This document shows, in pieces, positions 52,417-60,865 of a stretch of DNA of 64,000 bases. How positions within the stretch are numbered: the first letter of the stretch is position 1; each line of letters begins with the position of its first letter. The position numbers and the translations under genes are program-made. Origin of the DNA: Ruegeria_C sp041537925 (lineage in GTDB: Bacteria > Pseudomonadota > Alphaproteobacteria > Rhodobacterales > Rhodobacteraceae); NCBI RefSeq assembly GCF_041537925.1, contig NZ_JBGOSH010000001.1, positions 558,001-622,000 on the forward strand, given 5' to 3'. A model generated the notes under the pieces. It searched no databases. It was not told the origin of the DNA and saw nothing but the letters and a program-made list of their open reading frames with translations.

Positions 52417-53640
52417 TTGGACCAGAGAAAAATTGCTATGGGATTGGGAGGCGTGGTGGCCATTTTGATGGTGATTGCATTGGTTTCGTCCGGTCGTGAG
52501 GACGTGGATGTTCACGACATCGTCGCAGAAGCTCTTGCAGGCGCTGAAGATAAAATCTCGGTACTTGAAAGCAAAATTGGTCAGCTTGAATCTTCGTTGA
52601 GCGAGGTCACAGAGAAGACGGCGTCTTCGGCGAAGGCTGAGGATCTGGCATCGTTGGAATCCCGTGTTGAGGATCTTGGCGGCCTGCGAGGGGACATTGA
52701 TGCGCTCTCGGAGAAATCTGCCTCGGTCACCGGAGAGATTAGCGGCATTCATGACAGAATAGCGCAAACGGAGGCCGCCTTGGAAAAAGCCGTCCAATCG
52801 GCAGAGGTGGCGACTATGGCCATGGTTCGGCCTTCTGAGCCTGCTCAAGCAGATACCGCACCAGCTAGTGACACCGAAGCTGGAGCGGACACAACAGCGT
52901 CCGACGCAATCGCAACAACAGCAAGCAATGCGGTCTCAAATGGTTTTAAGCCGGGCGAGACGGCGATTTTTGATGACGGTGCGTTAGCTGTATTCGTGTC
53001 GCGACTCATTCCCGACAGCGGGCAAGCAGTCGTGTCTATAGGGCAAGAGACAAAAACACTGACAGCCGGAAGCGGTTTGGTTCTGCCGGTTGGTGATAGC
53101 CACTGCAAGCTCATGCTCGACAGCGTGTCAGCCGATGGCGCAGCCCTTTCTGCAATTTGCGGTGATGCCTTGCCAGCGCCAGAGGGCTATGTGGCAGGCG
53201 GCACTGCACTGCTCAAAGAAGGGGCTATTCGCGTGTTCATCTCTTTGGTCAGCGAAGAAGCTGCGCGCCTGTCCATCAACGGAAGTATGGTCAGTCTGCC
53301 GGTGCGCAGGTCCACTCCGGTTTCAGTAGGTGAAGACGAGTGCCGCGTTCGGGTCGATGACATAGACCGAGGGCATGTTCGCGTGAGTGCTGCTTGTGGA
53401 TCGGAAATATCGGTCTCTAATGCAGTTACGGCTGGCAATACAGTCATCCTCGGCGACGGATCGGCACGAATTTTTGTGGGTTCAGTTACCGAAGGCGGCA
53501 AAGTGCGCTTTGCAGTAAACGGTCAAAACCTGTCCACAGGCTCGTCAGGAGATAGCTTTGATATTGGTAGCACATGCTCGGTGGTAATTGAGGACGTTTC
53601 TGACGGTGCGGCTAGCTTCAGTTATGAGTGTTCAGAATAG
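52417..53640 (+). CDS. Membrane-anchored coiled-coil protein with three Cys-pair repeats
   Basis: This 407-residue protein starts at TTG with a strong GGGAGGAAAC site. It has an N-terminal transmembrane helix (about 7-24), a coiled coil (about 40-130) and an Ala/Thr/Asp linker (135-175). Three similar beta-rich repeats follow at about 177-249, 258-328 and 337-405. Each has a G-T/E-A/V-I/L-x-D/E-G pattern, then A/I-R/x-V/I-F-V/I. Each ends with two Cys exactly 18 apart: C230/C248, C309/C327, C387/C405. With a single N-terminal anchor the repeats should be periplasmic, where the Cys pairs can form disulfides. No known family was recognised. Confidence 0.75.
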   Translation: MDQRKIAMGLGGVVAILMVIALVSSGREDVDVHDIVAEALAGAEDKISVLESKIGQLESSLSEVTEKTASSAKAEDLASLESRVEDLGGLRGDIDALSEKSASVTGEISGIHDRIAQTEAALEKAVQSAEVATMAMVRPSEPAQADTAPASDTEAGADTTASDAIATTASNAVSNGFKPGETAIFDDGALAVFVSRLIPDSGQAVVSIGQETKTLTAGSGLVLPVGDSHCKLMLDSVSADGAALSAICGDALPAPEGYVAGGTALLKEGAIRVFISLVSEEAARLSINGSMVSLPVRRSTPVSVGEDECRVRVDDIDRGHVRVSAACGSEISVSNAVTAGNTVILGDGSARIFVGSVTEGGKVRFAVNGQNLSTGSSGDSFDIGSTCSVVIEDVSDGAASFSYECSE

Positions 53641-53742
53641 CGCGGGCAAAACTGAAAAATCGGTTGATGCGTCTTAGATTGGCAGGGGGACAATCAATGA
53701 ACTTTGGTTCCCCTGCCCCCACATTTGAGTTCGCTTGAAACG

Positions 53743-54078
53743 CTATCGATTCAGCCCCGACTTCGGCCCCATCAGCCTGAACGAACTTTCACCGGGGCGC
53801 TCTGGTTCACCCTGTGCCAATTCAAGGCCGAACGCCTCAAGAAACGGCACCAAAAGCCTCGGATCTGCCATGTAGAAGGCCGTAGTGTCTCTGAGGTCGT
53901 ACCTAGCTGTGCAATCGGCATTCTGCCCCCACATGCCCCTTCCTGCGCGCTCATTCATCCACTGGTCAATATCTCCACACCACCGCCCAAAACCATCGAC
54001 TGGAACCAGCACCCGGACCCGGAGCGGGTAGAACAGTTCGTCAGCGGCTTTCTTTCGGGATCGGGATTTCGTTCGCAT
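53743..54078 (-). CDS. Hypothetical protein of mobile-element type
   Basis: This 111-residue protein begins MRTKSRSRKKAADELFYPLR and continues VLVPVDGFGRWCGDIDQWM, then DTTAFYMADPRLLVPFLEAF. A start 12 codons further up (54114) is also open. Composition is protein-like and the end GESSFRLMGPKSGLNR is plausible. It is divergent from the next gene. No family recognised. Confidence 0.5.
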   Translation of the reverse strand: MRTKSRSRKKAADELFYPLRVRVLVPVDGFGRWCGDIDQWMNERAGRGMWGQNADCTARYDLRDTTAFYMADPRLLVPFLEAFGLELAQGEPERPGESSFRLMGPKSGLNR

Positions 54079-54142
54079 GACGGGAAAGCTAGGGGCGATT
54101 TTCAGCTTGGGCAAGTTGCAATGTTCCCTTTATGTTCTTAAC

Positions 54143-54463
54143 ATGCCTGTCTCTCATCCGCCTGCTCATCCGTACCCTGGAAACTTCCGCACGTTGCGGG
54201 ATGCTGCGAGCGACAACATGATTGTCACGCTTCGGTGCAACCTTTGCCGCCGTAAGGTCCATTTCCTTGCCTCAGACCTCGTTGACATCGTTGGTCCAGA
54301 CTGGCCGATGCATGAACCGGTGATGCCCTGTCACAAGCATGGCCGGGAGTATGTGGATATGCGGGCGCGGATGCCGCGACAGGAAGAACTGGGAAAGCTG
54401 CCTGTGCGTCGCCCCGCAAAGCTGATCCAGACATGGAAGACGGTGATGCTGGGTGATAACTAG
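54143..54463 (+). CDS. Hypothetical protein with a CxxC motif
   Basis: This 106-residue protein has a CNLCRRKVHFLASDLVDIVG segment with a CxxC and later MPCHKHGREYVDMRARMP, so a zinc ribbon with C-C-C-H ligands is possible. The tail is basic. Similar proteins occur in Rhodobacterales prophages, to my recollection. The start is uncertain: 54077 and the Met of MIVTLRC (54218) are alternatives. Confidence 0.5.
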   Translation: MPVSHPPAHPYPGNFRTLRDAASDNMIVTLRCNLCRRKVHFLASDLVDIVGPDWPMHEPVMPCHKHGREYVDMRARMPRQEELGKLPVRRPAKLIQTWKTVMLGDN

Positions 54464-54509
54464 CCGCGTGGGATTGCGGGGAGAATTCCAAGCGTATCGT
54501 CTCCTGCAA

Positions 54510-54863
54510 CTAGCTTACAAGAGCCATGACCAGAAGCAGTATCCCGACAATTAGCGCTATGAGAGTTGCGTTGTAGAAATTCTCAGGGCGGGAAAGGCCT
54601 CCGATACTTCTGGAAGGAAGGCCAAGGGTTCTCGCGATACGGCGCGCAGAAATAACCTGATACACCAGACCACAAACCACCGCCAAACCAAGTGAAAACC
54701 ATGCGATGACGAGGAAAGCGTTGAACTCCAACGGTGAATCCGTGCTGGTTGCCCTTAATACCGTAATTGGGAATATCAATGCAGCAGAGGCAATCGTTAC
54801 GCACGACTTCATTGTGTCCGAGAACTGCTTCATAGCATCTACGTAGCTTTCTGACGTCAACAT
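54510..54863 (-). CDS. Small membrane protein of unknown function
   Basis: This 117-residue protein has three hydrophobic segments (SCVTIASAALIFPITVLRAT; FLVIAWFSLGLAVVCGLVYQ; NATLIALIVGILLLVMALVS) and a short basic loop (ARRIARTLGLPSRS). No family recognised. It is divergent from the SRAP gene. Confidence 0.6.
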   Translation of the reverse strand: MLTSESYVDAMKQFSDTMKSCVTIASAALIFPITVLRATSTDSPLEFNAFLVIAWFSLGLAVVCGLVYQVISARRIARTLGLPSRSIGGLSRPENFYNATLIALIVGILLLVMALVS

Positions 54864-54917
54864 GGCATTATCTCCGAGTCGATGACTTCGAACAAACCTT
54901 AAGGGGCCAACATATCC

Positions 54918-55574
54918 TTGTGTAACCTTTACTCACACACATCTGCCCGTCAGGCGGTTCTTGACTTCACCAGGGCCATGACGGCCACGCCTGCGGTCGG
55001 AAACATGCCGCCACAGACCGGCATCTACCCCGATTACGCGGCCCCTGTTGTCCGCAACCACGACGGCCAACGGGAACTGGCAATGTGCCGATGGGGCATG
55101 CCAAGCCCTGCTTTCGCCCTGAAGGGCAAGAAGGTGGATCGTGGCGTCACGAACGTCCGCAACACAAAAAGCCCCCACTGGCGGCGCTGGTTGGCTGTGG
55201 AGCATCGTTGTGTGGTGCCGTTCACCTCATTCTCAGAGCCGGGACGGAACGCAGAGGGGAAATCGGAGCAGGTCTGGTTTGCAGCCAACGAGGATCGACC
55301 ACTGATGTTCTTCGCAGGCGTCTGGACGAATTGGACCAGCGTGCGCAAGCTCAAGGAAGGCGAGGTAAATGCTGATCTCTACGGCTTCCTAACCACCGAA
55401 CCAAATGACGTAGTGGGCGCGATCCATCCCAAGGCCATGCCGGTGATCCTGCAAACGTCCGATGAGGTCGAGGCATGGCTGACAGCGCCATGGGAAGAAG
55501 CTGGGGCGTTACAGCGACCGTTGCCTGATGGAGTGCTTGAGGTTGTGGCGAGGGGTGGCACACAGGACGGTTAG
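54918..55574 (+). CDS. SRAP-family (HMCES/YedK-like) abasic-site DNA-protein crosslink protein
   Basis: This 218-residue protein starts at TTG so that the second residue is Cys (MCNLYSHTSA), the catalytic nucleophile that crosslinks to abasic sites in single-stranded DNA after Met removal. Asn79 (VTNVRNT), Glu107 (FTSFSEPG) and His170 (AIHPKAMPVIL) match the other active-site positions. SRAP genes are often carried by phages and islands. It is in single-gene setting between a membrane protein gene and a GH16 gene. Confidence 0.88.
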   Translation: MCNLYSHTSARQAVLDFTRAMTATPAVGNMPPQTGIYPDYAAPVVRNHDGQRELAMCRWGMPSPAFALKGKKVDRGVTNVRNTKSPHWRRWLAVEHRCVVPFTSFSEPGRNAEGKSEQVWFAANEDRPLMFFAGVWTNWTSVRKLKEGEVNADLYGFLTTEPNDVVGAIHPKAMPVILQTSDEVEAWLTAPWEEAGALQRPLPDGVLEVVARGGTQDG

Positions 55575-55668
55575 CTGCTCGACCCTAGTGGCCCAACGCT
55601 GACGAAATTCTGTTACCTTTTGGGCGAAGGCCGATTAGGTTAAAGGCGAAGTATTTGGATACAACACG

Positions 55669-56466
55669 ATGCCTGTTTGCAATTTTGTTCAGAGATTCAT
55701 CATTGGCTTGTTCGCTTTGGTCTCCTTAGCAGTCTTTTTGAAGTCAGCCTCCGCTGAAACTCAATACGAGGGTTTTGTTTCATACTCAGATGACCTGATA
55801 TCCGAGAGCTGGTATATCTCTAGTTACAAGAACAAAGCCGCTTGGATCGATACCATTTGGAGCCGCGACGCCGTGCACTATGATCCGGTCGATGGCGCGC
55901 TCGTCCTATCCTTTTACCCCGCAGAAAACGGCACGGGCAAGCACCACGAAAGCGGCGAAGTGCAGCGTCCCGGCCGTACGTCTTATGGTCGCTATGAAGT
56001 TGTTATGACTGCGGCACGCGGAGAGGGAGTAATCTCATCTTTCTTCACCTACACTGGTCCCCACTTCGAAACGCCCCATGACGAGATTGATTTCGAGTTC
56101 TTGGGCGGAGACACAACCAAGGTTTTGCTTGGAACCTTCGTAAACGGGGAAAAGTTCTCGGGTCATTCAGTCAATCTTGGATTCGATGCGGCCGAGGGGC
56201 CACATCTATATGCTTTTGAATGGCTACCAGACAACTTGACTTGGTATGCGGACGGACGGCAGCTTCTGCGAGTGAACTCGGACGAGACATCAATCCCTTC
56301 CCACCCTCAAAAAGTGTTTATCAACGTCTGGGCTGGCGGCGAGGCGCAACGTGATTGGTCAGGAAGAGCCCCAAAAGACATCCGTACGGCTGCGCGCTAT
56401 TATTGCCTATCCTATCGCCCGCCAAAGGCCGATACAGTTCAATGTTCGGACTGGTGGACTCAGTGA
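55669..56466 (+). CDS. Secreted glycoside hydrolase family 16 (ExoK/lichenase-like) glycanase
   Basis: This 265-residue protein has a signal peptide ending near SASAE and a GH16 jelly-roll. Key segments are GEVQRPGRTSYGRYEVVM and HDEIDFEFLGGD, where E139 is the nucleophile, D141 the helper and E143 the acid/base. NVWAGGEAQRDWSGRAP follows near the end. Related enzymes cut beta-1,3/1,4-glucans or trim succinoglycan (ExoK). Within a mobile region it might modify the host capsule or feed on algal glucan; no choice can be made from sequence. It is followed 1 base later by the SNase-like gene. Confidence 0.88.
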   Translation: MPVCNFVQRFIIGLFALVSLAVFLKSASAETQYEGFVSYSDDLISESWYISSYKNKAAWIDTIWSRDAVHYDPVDGALVLSFYPAENGTGKHHESGEVQRPGRTSYGRYEVVMTAARGEGVISSFFTYTGPHFETPHDEIDFEFLGGDTTKVLLGTFVNGEKFSGHSVNLGFDAAEGPHLYAFEWLPDNLTWYADGRQLLRVNSDETSIPSHPQKVFINVWAGGEAQRDWSGRAPKDIRTAARYYCLSYRPPKADTVQCSDWWTQ

Positions 56467-56467
56467 C

Positions 56468-56719
56468 ATGCGACGCAAGCACTGGCAAACGCAATTGCAG
56501 GCCAACTTCCTGCGCGGCAAGGCCGTGTACTGCGACCTGACGGGCGAGAAGACCTATGACCGGTATGTCGGGGTCTGTTACGCCGATAGCAAAGACATCG
56601 GGGCTGCTGTGATAGCTGCCGGACATGCCCTTGATTGTCGCCGGTACTCAGGTGGACGGTATGCCCAGCTTGAGACGCCTGCCGCCAAATCTCGATTGAA
56701 GCGGGCGCGGTATTGTTGA
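56468..56719 (+). CDS. Small SNase-like (thermonuclease-fold) protein, N-terminally short
   Basis: This 83-residue protein has AVYCDLTGEKTYDRYVGVCY, DIGAAVIAAGHALDCRRYSG and GRYAQLETPAAKSRL. This corresponds to the C-terminal half of the SNase fold as found in small Rhodobacterales nuclease-like proteins. The first strands and the Arg/Glu catalytic residues of a full SNase are missing, so it may be a remnant or a non-catalytic protein. It starts 1 base after the GH16 stop. Confidence 0.65.
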   Translation: MRRKHWQTQLQANFLRGKAVYCDLTGEKTYDRYVGVCYADSKDIGAAVIAAGHALDCRRYSGGRYAQLETPAAKSRLKRARYC

Positions 56720-56882
56720 TCCGAATGGATCAGTGGTTGAAGTTTTCCCAATGCTGATCCATTCCTTGATCCTGAAAAGCGTGACCCACTTGTGTCGGCT
56801 CACCGGCTCCCAATGTGACACAAACGCCGAATTACGTTACAGTTGTGGCATTTGATCTGCATATGAAACGCTGGCCGCTGCT

Positions 56883-57173
56883 ATGAAAGCTGCATTGCCA
56901 ATAGCCCTTTTAGTGACTTGCTTGGCTTACCGAGCGGGAGCGCAAGACCTTGTTCCTTTGCACAGAGATGACGACTGCCCCGGTCCGGGTTGCCCAGCTG
57001 CTACGCCGCCGCCAGAGCGCCCCACATACAATCCGGAGGATGACGAAGGCGATAGCAGGGACTCCGATGGCGGTGGCAATGGCGGGGACTGGGGAGGAGG
57101 GAGCGACGGAGGAACCGGAAATGGCGACGGGTGGGAGGGTGGAAATGGAGACAACAGCGGATGGAGTGGCTAA
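56883..57173 (+). CDS. Secreted Gly/Asp-rich protein with DCPGPGCPA motif
   Basis: This 96-residue protein has a signal peptide (ALPIALLVTCLAYRAGAQ), then HRDDDCPGPGCPAATPPPER and a disordered Gly/Asp/Trp tail. The DCPGPGCPA motif recurs after the signal peptide in the protein at 57785-58126, so the two are related. The motif's two Cys, four residues apart, may form a small disulfide loop. Function unknown. Confidence 0.6.
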   Translation: MKAALPIALLVTCLAYRAGAQDLVPLHRDDDCPGPGCPAATPPPERPTYNPEDDEGDSRDSDGGGNGGDWGGGSDGGTGNGDGWEGGNGDNSGWSG

Positions 57174-57287
57174 TGGGTGCAACGTTACACTAATTAGCCA
57201 ACTCAAAGCATTCGAAAGAATGCACCGAGGATGCACGATCCCGCTCCTTGATTGCCACTTGTTACCAAATTTGCCTTCGGTAGGATT

Positions 57288-57788
57288 ATGGATGAGCATT
57301 CAATAACTTACATAGCCCTAACCAAGTGGGCTCCGCCGCTTATTACCATTTTTGTTGGCGGCCTTATGGCGTCTATCCTCTTTCCGCGCTGGCAGGACCG
57401 GTATAACCGGCATCGCGCCCGTGAAGACCGAAAGTTAGCATTGGCTGAAGAGGTCGCACAGAACATGAAGAAATACATTCAGGCGTGGAACCGCCTCAGA
57501 GCAATAGCCGAACTAGAAGCAAGCAGGCCGGATGGGCTTACCGAAGTAGAGTTTGAACGAAAGAAAAGCTACGTTGAGGAACGCAGCAACGCGCGCGATG
57601 AACTGCACGACAACCTTGTCAGTGCCCAACTATACTTTTCGGCTGACGCCCAAGCCGCGATTGGCGATTTCTTCCGATGGGACGAGCGGTGCTCCGAACT
57701 GCACTTGGATCAACTGCCAGAACGGTCGGAGTTTGCCGTTGAAAGCAGAAAGGTCGTGTCGACCATCCACGCCGAGATTGAAGCATGA
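57288..57788 (+). CDS. Membrane-anchored helical protein of unknown function
   Basis: This 166-residue protein has one N-terminal transmembrane helix (WAPPLITIFVGGLMASILF) followed by a basic turn (RYNRHRAREDRKLALAEEVA) and a long helical, probably coiled-coil cytoplasmic part. ATG at 57288 is chosen over 57252. It overlaps the next gene by 4 bases (ATGA), so the membrane protein and the secreted DCPGPGC protein are coupled. Confidence 0.65.
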   Translation: MDEHSITYIALTKWAPPLITIFVGGLMASILFPRWQDRYNRHRAREDRKLALAEEVAQNMKKYIQAWNRLRAIAELEASRPDGLTEVEFERKKSYVEERSNARDELHDNLVSAQLYFSADAQAAIGDFFRWDERCSELHLDQLPERSEFAVESRKVVSTIHAEIEA

Positions 57789-58126
57789 AATTGTTACTTC
57801 CGATATCATTGGCTGCTCTTATTTCAGCGACACTTCTGCATGCGCAAGAAGCACTGCCAAACAGGTCAGACTCAGACTGTCCGGGTCCCGGTTGCCCAGC
57901 CCAAACACCGACTCAGCCGAGCTACGGGAGCGGCTGGGGATCAAGTACTGGCAACAGCTCTGGTTACATCCTCGAAGAAGATGGTTACATCATCATTGTG
58001 CCGTCTGAGAAGCTGGTTTGCGTTACGCCGAAGCTTGAATGCGAAGCGCCGGAAAAAGCACAATCGGGCTCTTCATGCTCATGCACGGATTTTCTGGGGA
58101 CTTCCAGCAAAGGAACAGTGCGCTGA
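57785..58126 (+). CDS. Secreted protein with DCPGPGCPA motif
   Basis: This 113-residue protein has a signal peptide (LPISLAALISATLLHAQ), then NRSDSDCPGPGCPAQTPTQP, a Gly/Ser linker and a C-terminal domain with paired Cys (KLVCVTPKLECEAP; GSSCSCTDFLG). It shares the motif with the 56883-57173 product but has an ordered C-terminal part. It is coupled to the upstream membrane protein gene. Confidence 0.62.
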   Translation: MKLLLPISLAALISATLLHAQEALPNRSDSDCPGPGCPAQTPTQPSYGSGWGSSTGNSSGYILEEDGYIIIVPSEKLVCVTPKLECEAPEKAQSGSSCSCTDFLGTSSKGTVR

Positions 58127-58298
58127 CTAATCAGGTCGTATCCTTCAATTGGGTTAAGGATCGTTAGGGTTACGTGCAGACCTGTTCACCGCACTCTCGC
58201 CTTCGTCTAACAGTATTTCTCGGAGCAAAAATTGGCGCATGCACAAAATCGCGGCTAAGCTGTCAAACGTAGAGCTCGAAAATGTGGTCCGTTGATAG

Positions 58299-58853
58299 AT
58301 GGAATTTCTGAAGCTGTTGCAGTTCATTGCCGATGCCATTCAATGGAGGGCTCGGAAGGACCGAAAGTTCTTTGAAGAAATCGTCCAGCCCCTGTTTGAA
58401 CAGGCCGAAGCTGTATTCAATGACTTCGTGCGGATCTTCGACAAACTGATCGAAATGCTCGATGAGGGTGAGACGGGATTGGAAGAGGCGCGACGATTTT
58501 TGCTAAAGGAACGTAGGCTCAATCAGTCAACCCGAACCAAGGTCCGCGAGACGATCAAAATACTCAAGGAGAAACACACGTTTTCGAGCGAGTCATTTGA
58601 GCGCGGGCTTGAGGGCATATTATGCGCAAACGTGTCGCACTCTGAACCAAGCGACCATGTGGATTTCGCCGGTTACTACCAAAAGAACCACACCATCCTT
58701 GGATTCCTAAGTGAAGTATCGAACAATGAAGTCCCTGCCCACATGCTTCCTGACTTTTGTCGGGCACAGTCAATGAAGCAGTTAGAAGCGCTTGAAACCT
58801 CTTTTTCATCGCTTACTGCTGGGTATTTGGAACTGAAGAAACGGCTTCTATGA
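58299..58853 (+). CDS. Helical protein of unknown function
   Basis: This 184-residue protein starts MEFLKLLQFIADAIQWRARK and is mostly charged helix to about residue 90, then SERFERGLEGILC-type and HVDFAGYYQKNHTILGFLS segments. It shares an ARxDRK stretch with the 57288-57788 protein, but no wider similarity is clear. No family recognised. It is the last plus-strand cargo gene before the prophage remnant. Confidence 0.6.
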   Translation: MEFLKLLQFIADAIQWRARKDRKFFEEIVQPLFEQAEAVFNDFVRIFDKLIEMLDEGETGLEEARRFLLKERRLNQSTRTKVRETIKILKEKHTFSSESFERGLEGILCANVSHSEPSDHVDFAGYYQKNHTILGFLSEVSNNEVPAHMLPDFCRAQSMKQLEALETSFSSLTAGYLELKKRLL

Positions 58854-59025
58854 ACACGGGCCACCCTGGATCCGCTCAACCGTGATTGGTGCATATTCGC
58901 GGTCATTCACACCCTGTCACTTTATCCGGGTTCGGCCTTTGATATCGTTTGATATTCTGAACTAACTTGTCGCTGCCGGGATGCTGACTCTGGAACCGCA
59001 AGGGCGCATTGCTTACATTGCCTCC

Positions 59026-59139
59026 ATGGGTAGATTTATCGGACTTCTGTTTCTCTTCGCGTTCGTTTTTGCTTTGAGCGCTGGTGCCGGATGGTTTGCT
59101 CTGCCCTTCGGCTTTATCGGGGCTTTCCTCATCGGCTAG
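59026..59139 (+). CDS. Possible 37-residue membrane peptide
   Basis: This short frame from ATG to TAG is nearly all hydrophobic (MGRFIGLLFLFAFVFALSAG, then WFALPFGFIGAFLIG). It would be a single-span membrane peptide, perhaps holin-like, at the edge of the prophage remnant. The ribosome site is weak and its end overlaps the convergent virion gene by 11 bases. Confidence 0.3.
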   Translation: MGRFIGLLFLFAFVFALSAGAGWFALPFGFIGAFLIG

Positions 59140-60865
59140 ACGCAACGCCCGAAAACAGTGGGATAAGCGATTGTTCAACTGGCGTACTGCCCTGAATCAA
59201 CTGATTTCCGAGATAGGCCTGTCCGGTTCGACTTGCCGCCATTGCATTGCGAGCCGCTGGGAGCGCACCCATACCAATGCCTGCCGTCGCCGACAGAATT
59301 GGATCGCGGGTCAGTGCATATGTCATAGCGCCAGCGCCTGGACCAAGTACCGCCTCACCAGCAGCACCCAATCCAGCCCTGGGAAATGCCCCGGTCTGAG
59401 GCAGCTTGCCCGTCACTGTCGCCCCGGCCCGTGCAAGTTCGCCAAGCTCCCGTTCCCCCTGTGTGTACGAGCGCCTGCTTTGACCCGCGATGGCATTGCG
59501 GAGTGTCTGGGGGCTGAGAATGCCCGCTGCTGCGTCTTCACCCGCTCGCGATACCGCCGTCTCAATTGCGAGGAAGTCTTGCCATTGGCTTCGGGCGTCT
59601 GCCAGGGTCCGCATGGCCTGTGTATTGCCCGTGGCAAGCAGACTGTTGGTCATCGCGTCATCCAGTACGCCAATCAGATCCTTTGCGGCTTCTGCAAGCT
59701 GGCTGTCCGTGGACGTGGTGAGCTTCGAAAGCTGACTGCGATAGTTCTTGTACTGTGTTCCCTTCATCGCCTGATAGAGACCGTTCTGAACAGGCTCAAG
59801 TTCTGCGGCGATATTGCGGATGACAGGTGCGATGTTGGTCTTGGCGGTGTTCTCGCCGTAGGTCCGAACAACGTCGCGCGCAGCCTGGGAGATCCTGTCA
59901 TTGGGCAGCAACTCGATATCAGAGGTGACCTCCGCGAAGGTCTTGCCGATCCGCTCCTTGGCATCCCTCATAATCTGCGGTGTTGCGCGATCCGCATCCG
60001 CTCCGATCCGCTTTAGGGCCGCGCGGGTAAACTGTTGGTTCTGATCCGCAACCATCTGGTTAGTACGCGGTGAAAGCGCCTCGCGATACTTCAATGCCTC
60101 CCGACCGGTCTTCTGACCGGCGGTCACGTCTACCCCTTCGGCCCTCAGCTTCTCTGTCGCGGCCACACGGGTCGGATCAGCCGGATTGGGCGTGATGGCC
60201 CTGCGTGCTGCGTTCAGGGCGCTGGGAGCTGCCACAGCAGCCCCCACGCGGGCGAACGGCTCTGTATCCATCCCACCAACCAACGGGATGTTACCGGGGA
60301 TGGTCTGGCCCTGTGCGGCCTCTCCTGAGAGTTCCGATGCCACGCCGGGAATAACGCCCAGCGAGACAGGCGCGCCACCAGCCATTGCGAGGGGCATGAA
60401 CTCACCCACGGTCGATGCAATGCGGGATGCCCGGCTATCGCCTCGATACTCTGTCGCGCCTCCTGTGGCGTCTGAGGCCAGTTGCGAGGCGTTGTTGCTC
60501 TGGACGGGGAATGCCGCTCTGAGGCCCTGTGCAAGCCCCTCATCCGCCCCCATGGCCTCAAGACCGGTTGCCGCCGCATCATTGGCCGCGTTGAACACGT
60601 TCGGGACCATATCCAGTAGACCGGTTACTCCGCGCGATGCGCCCGCTATGAAAGCCTGACCCGCATCATTGACTGCAGCACCAAACCTTTCGCCGGGAGT
60701 GTCCACCTCTGCGGAGCCAATGACATTCTCGTACACGGTCTGCCCAAAACTGCGCTGCGGCTGCGTTGGCGGGAACTGCTCGCGCAATGCTTGCAGGATT
60801 TCCTCGTCGCCCATGTGGTCGGGGAAGCGGCCTATGGTGCCGTCTGGGAGTTGAACGTCAGTCAT
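59129..60865 (-). CDS. Phage virion/ejection-type structural protein
   Basis: This 578-residue protein begins MTDVQLPDGTIGRFPDHMGD EEILQALREQFPP, an N-terminal motif seen in podovirus and other phage internal proteins. A Gly/Ala-rich segment (about 60-180) and a long helical part (230-500) follow. The C-terminal TYALTRDPILSATAGIGMG stretch is hydrophobic. It overlaps the upstream virion gene by 8 bases. ATG at 60865 is chosen; a longer frame to 61051 would lie inside that gene. Confidence 0.7.
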   Translation of the reverse strand: MTDVQLPDGTIGRFPDHMGDEEILQALREQFPPTQPQRSFGQTVYENVIGSAEVDTPGERFGAAVNDAGQAFIAGASRGVTGLLDMVPNVFNAANDAAATGLEAMGADEGLAQGLRAAFPVQSNNASQLASDATGGATEYRGDSRASRIASTVGEFMPLAMAGGAPVSLGVIPGVASELSGEAAQGQTIPGNIPLVGGMDTEPFARVGAAVAAPSALNAARRAITPNPADPTRVAATEKLRAEGVDVTAGQKTGREALKYREALSPRTNQMVADQNQQFTRAALKRIGADADRATPQIMRDAKERIGKTFAEVTSDIELLPNDRISQAARDVVRTYGENTAKTNIAPVIRNIAAELEPVQNGLYQAMKGTQYKNYRSQLSKLTTSTDSQLAEAAKDLIGVLDDAMTNSLLATGNTQAMRTLADARSQWQDFLAIETAVSRAGEDAAAGILSPQTLRNAIAGQSRRSYTQGERELGELARAGATVTGKLPQTGAFPRAGLGAAGEAVLGPGAGAMTYALTRDPILSATAGIGMGALPAARNAMAASRTGQAYLGNQLIQGSTPVEQSLIPLFSGVASSR

